64,000 bases of DNA from positions 1 to 64,000 of the forward strand of contig CAWHEL010000004.1 in the NCBI GenBank assembly GCA_963828555.1, given 5' to 3'. Positions 63,310-64,000 of the stretch are shown here, piece after piece; positions within the stretch are counted from its first letter, which is position 1, and each line of letters opens with the position of its first letter. The notes under the pieces are model-generated. The model ran no database searches. It was given only the letters and a program-made list of their open reading frames with translations, and was not told where the DNA came from. This DNA is from JADJPO01 sp963828555. GTDB lineage: Bacteria; Actinomycetota; Actinomycetes; Actinomycetales; Kineosporiaceae. The position numbers were made by a program, and so were the translations under genes.

Positions 63310-64000
63310 ATGTCCGTCATGCGATCATTCGGCCGGCCACCCGGTCGAAGGTTGACCCGGTTGGCGAGTGTGGCCGCTGTCGCAGCAGCGTCACTGGTGG
63401 CGTTGCCGGCGACCGCGGCGCAGGCCGTCCTCGACCCCACCGACACGACGGTGTCCTCCGGCGGGGGCGCGGCGAGCAACGTCGCCGTCGGTGGCGCGCT
63501 CGACGTCTCCACCTCCTCCCCGGTGAGCGACACCGGTTCGGTCGATCAGACCATCACTCACACCTGGGCGCCGACCGAGGGCAAGCTGCACGCGGGCTCC
63601 GTCGTCACGCCCGAGGGCTGGACCGTCGCCTACGACGTCGGCGGCACGTGGACGAACACCGCGCCGGTGTCCTCGGGTGACCTCGCCGCGACCAGCGGCA
63701 TCCGGGCGACGAAGACGATGAACTCCGGTGGCCTCGACGCCAACGGCAAGCAGCTCTCCACCTCGCACGGCAGCGGCACGCTCAAGGTCGGCGCCGGCTC
63801 GTTCCAGGGCTCCTCGGGCGGGGACGGCTGGGACGTGTTCGTCGCGGCTCGAAGGTGCTGAACATCTATCACCACAACAACAGCACCTACGGCATGGACT
63901 GCCACATCAAGTCCACCGGGGCGCCCTGCACCGGCGCGGTCTACTACAAGAGCGGCTACGTGACCTCCGGCGCCTCGACCGGATCGGTCGTCAACGGCCG
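63310..64000 (+). CDS. Secreted protein, frameshifted, runs off the window
   Basis: The frame has a signal peptide (LTRLASVAAVAAASLVALPA) followed by a Ser/Thr/Gly-rich beta-type exported domain. It closes at a stop at 63859-63861. The adjacent frame continues without a break from about 63842 (SKVLNIYHHNNSTYGMDCHI and CTGAVYYKSGYV) to the window end. One base is therefore lost or gained near 63840. AAAGGTG six bases before the ATG at 63310 supports the start. The parent looks like a large exported repeat or propeller protein; the family is not identified. Confidence 0.65.

Overview
The window is a 64-kb piece of a very G+C-rich actinobacterial chromosome. High GC, GTG starts, short (GTGA/ATGA) gene overlaps, leaderless TANNNT promoters and gene content all agree. 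The right half keeps the order of the Mycobacterium tuberculosis Rv0985c-Rv0996 neighbourhood (mscL, FmdB/Ruc chaperone, 5-formyl-THF cyclo-ligase, galU, moeA, rimJ, sepX/glpR). I cannot name the genus from the sequence.

Bases 1-10000 are a decayed accessory region. It holds a tRNA 3'-end fragment duplicated 4.6 kb apart in direct orientation, three imperfect copies of an ~85-bp sequence that follows one fragment, an IS1380 transposase, small accessory enzymes (methyltransferase, VOC, phosphotransferase, DHFR-like), an intact Phd/RelE-type toxin-antitoxin pair, a VapBC pair whose toxin is frameshifted, and remnants of AbiEii, DUF998 and an IS transposase.

Bases 10000-21000 carry an HD-phosphohydrolase/LuxR regulator, two different SNF2 helicases, each preceded by the same coding remnant, a potassium channel with RCK domains, and an NlpC/P60 cell-wall hydrolase. 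Bases 21000-28700 are one tightly packed minus-strand operon: acetyl-CoA synthetase, E1alpha, E1beta and E2 of a 2-oxoacid dehydrogenase, a free acyl carrier protein, and an ABC exporter.

Bases 28800-41000 hold a hydantoinase/carbamoylase with its LysR neighbour, an ABC exporter with a fused double permease, a zinc alcohol dehydrogenase, terC behind a manganese riboswitch, thioesterase, OsmC, DUF5666 and GtrA proteins, then a repeat-rich gap. Bases 41000-64000 hold a 1424-residue SF1 helicase-nuclease with a non-canonical Walker A motif, mscL, MTA phosphorylase, a CIRCE-controlled FmdB chaperone, an antiporter, a diguanylate cyclase, galU, three molybdopterin genes, a secreted fibrinogen-like protein, rimJ, sepX, tRNA-Ala(CGC), and a DUF429-RelA/SpoT fusion.

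The most unusual items are: the DUF429-RelA/SpoT fusion, reminiscent of mycobacterial RelZ but with a different nuclease-like partner and a substituted catalytic glutamate position; the dehydrogenase operon that ends in a dedicated ACP; and a family of long-spacer intergenic inverted repeats, three of which share a core.
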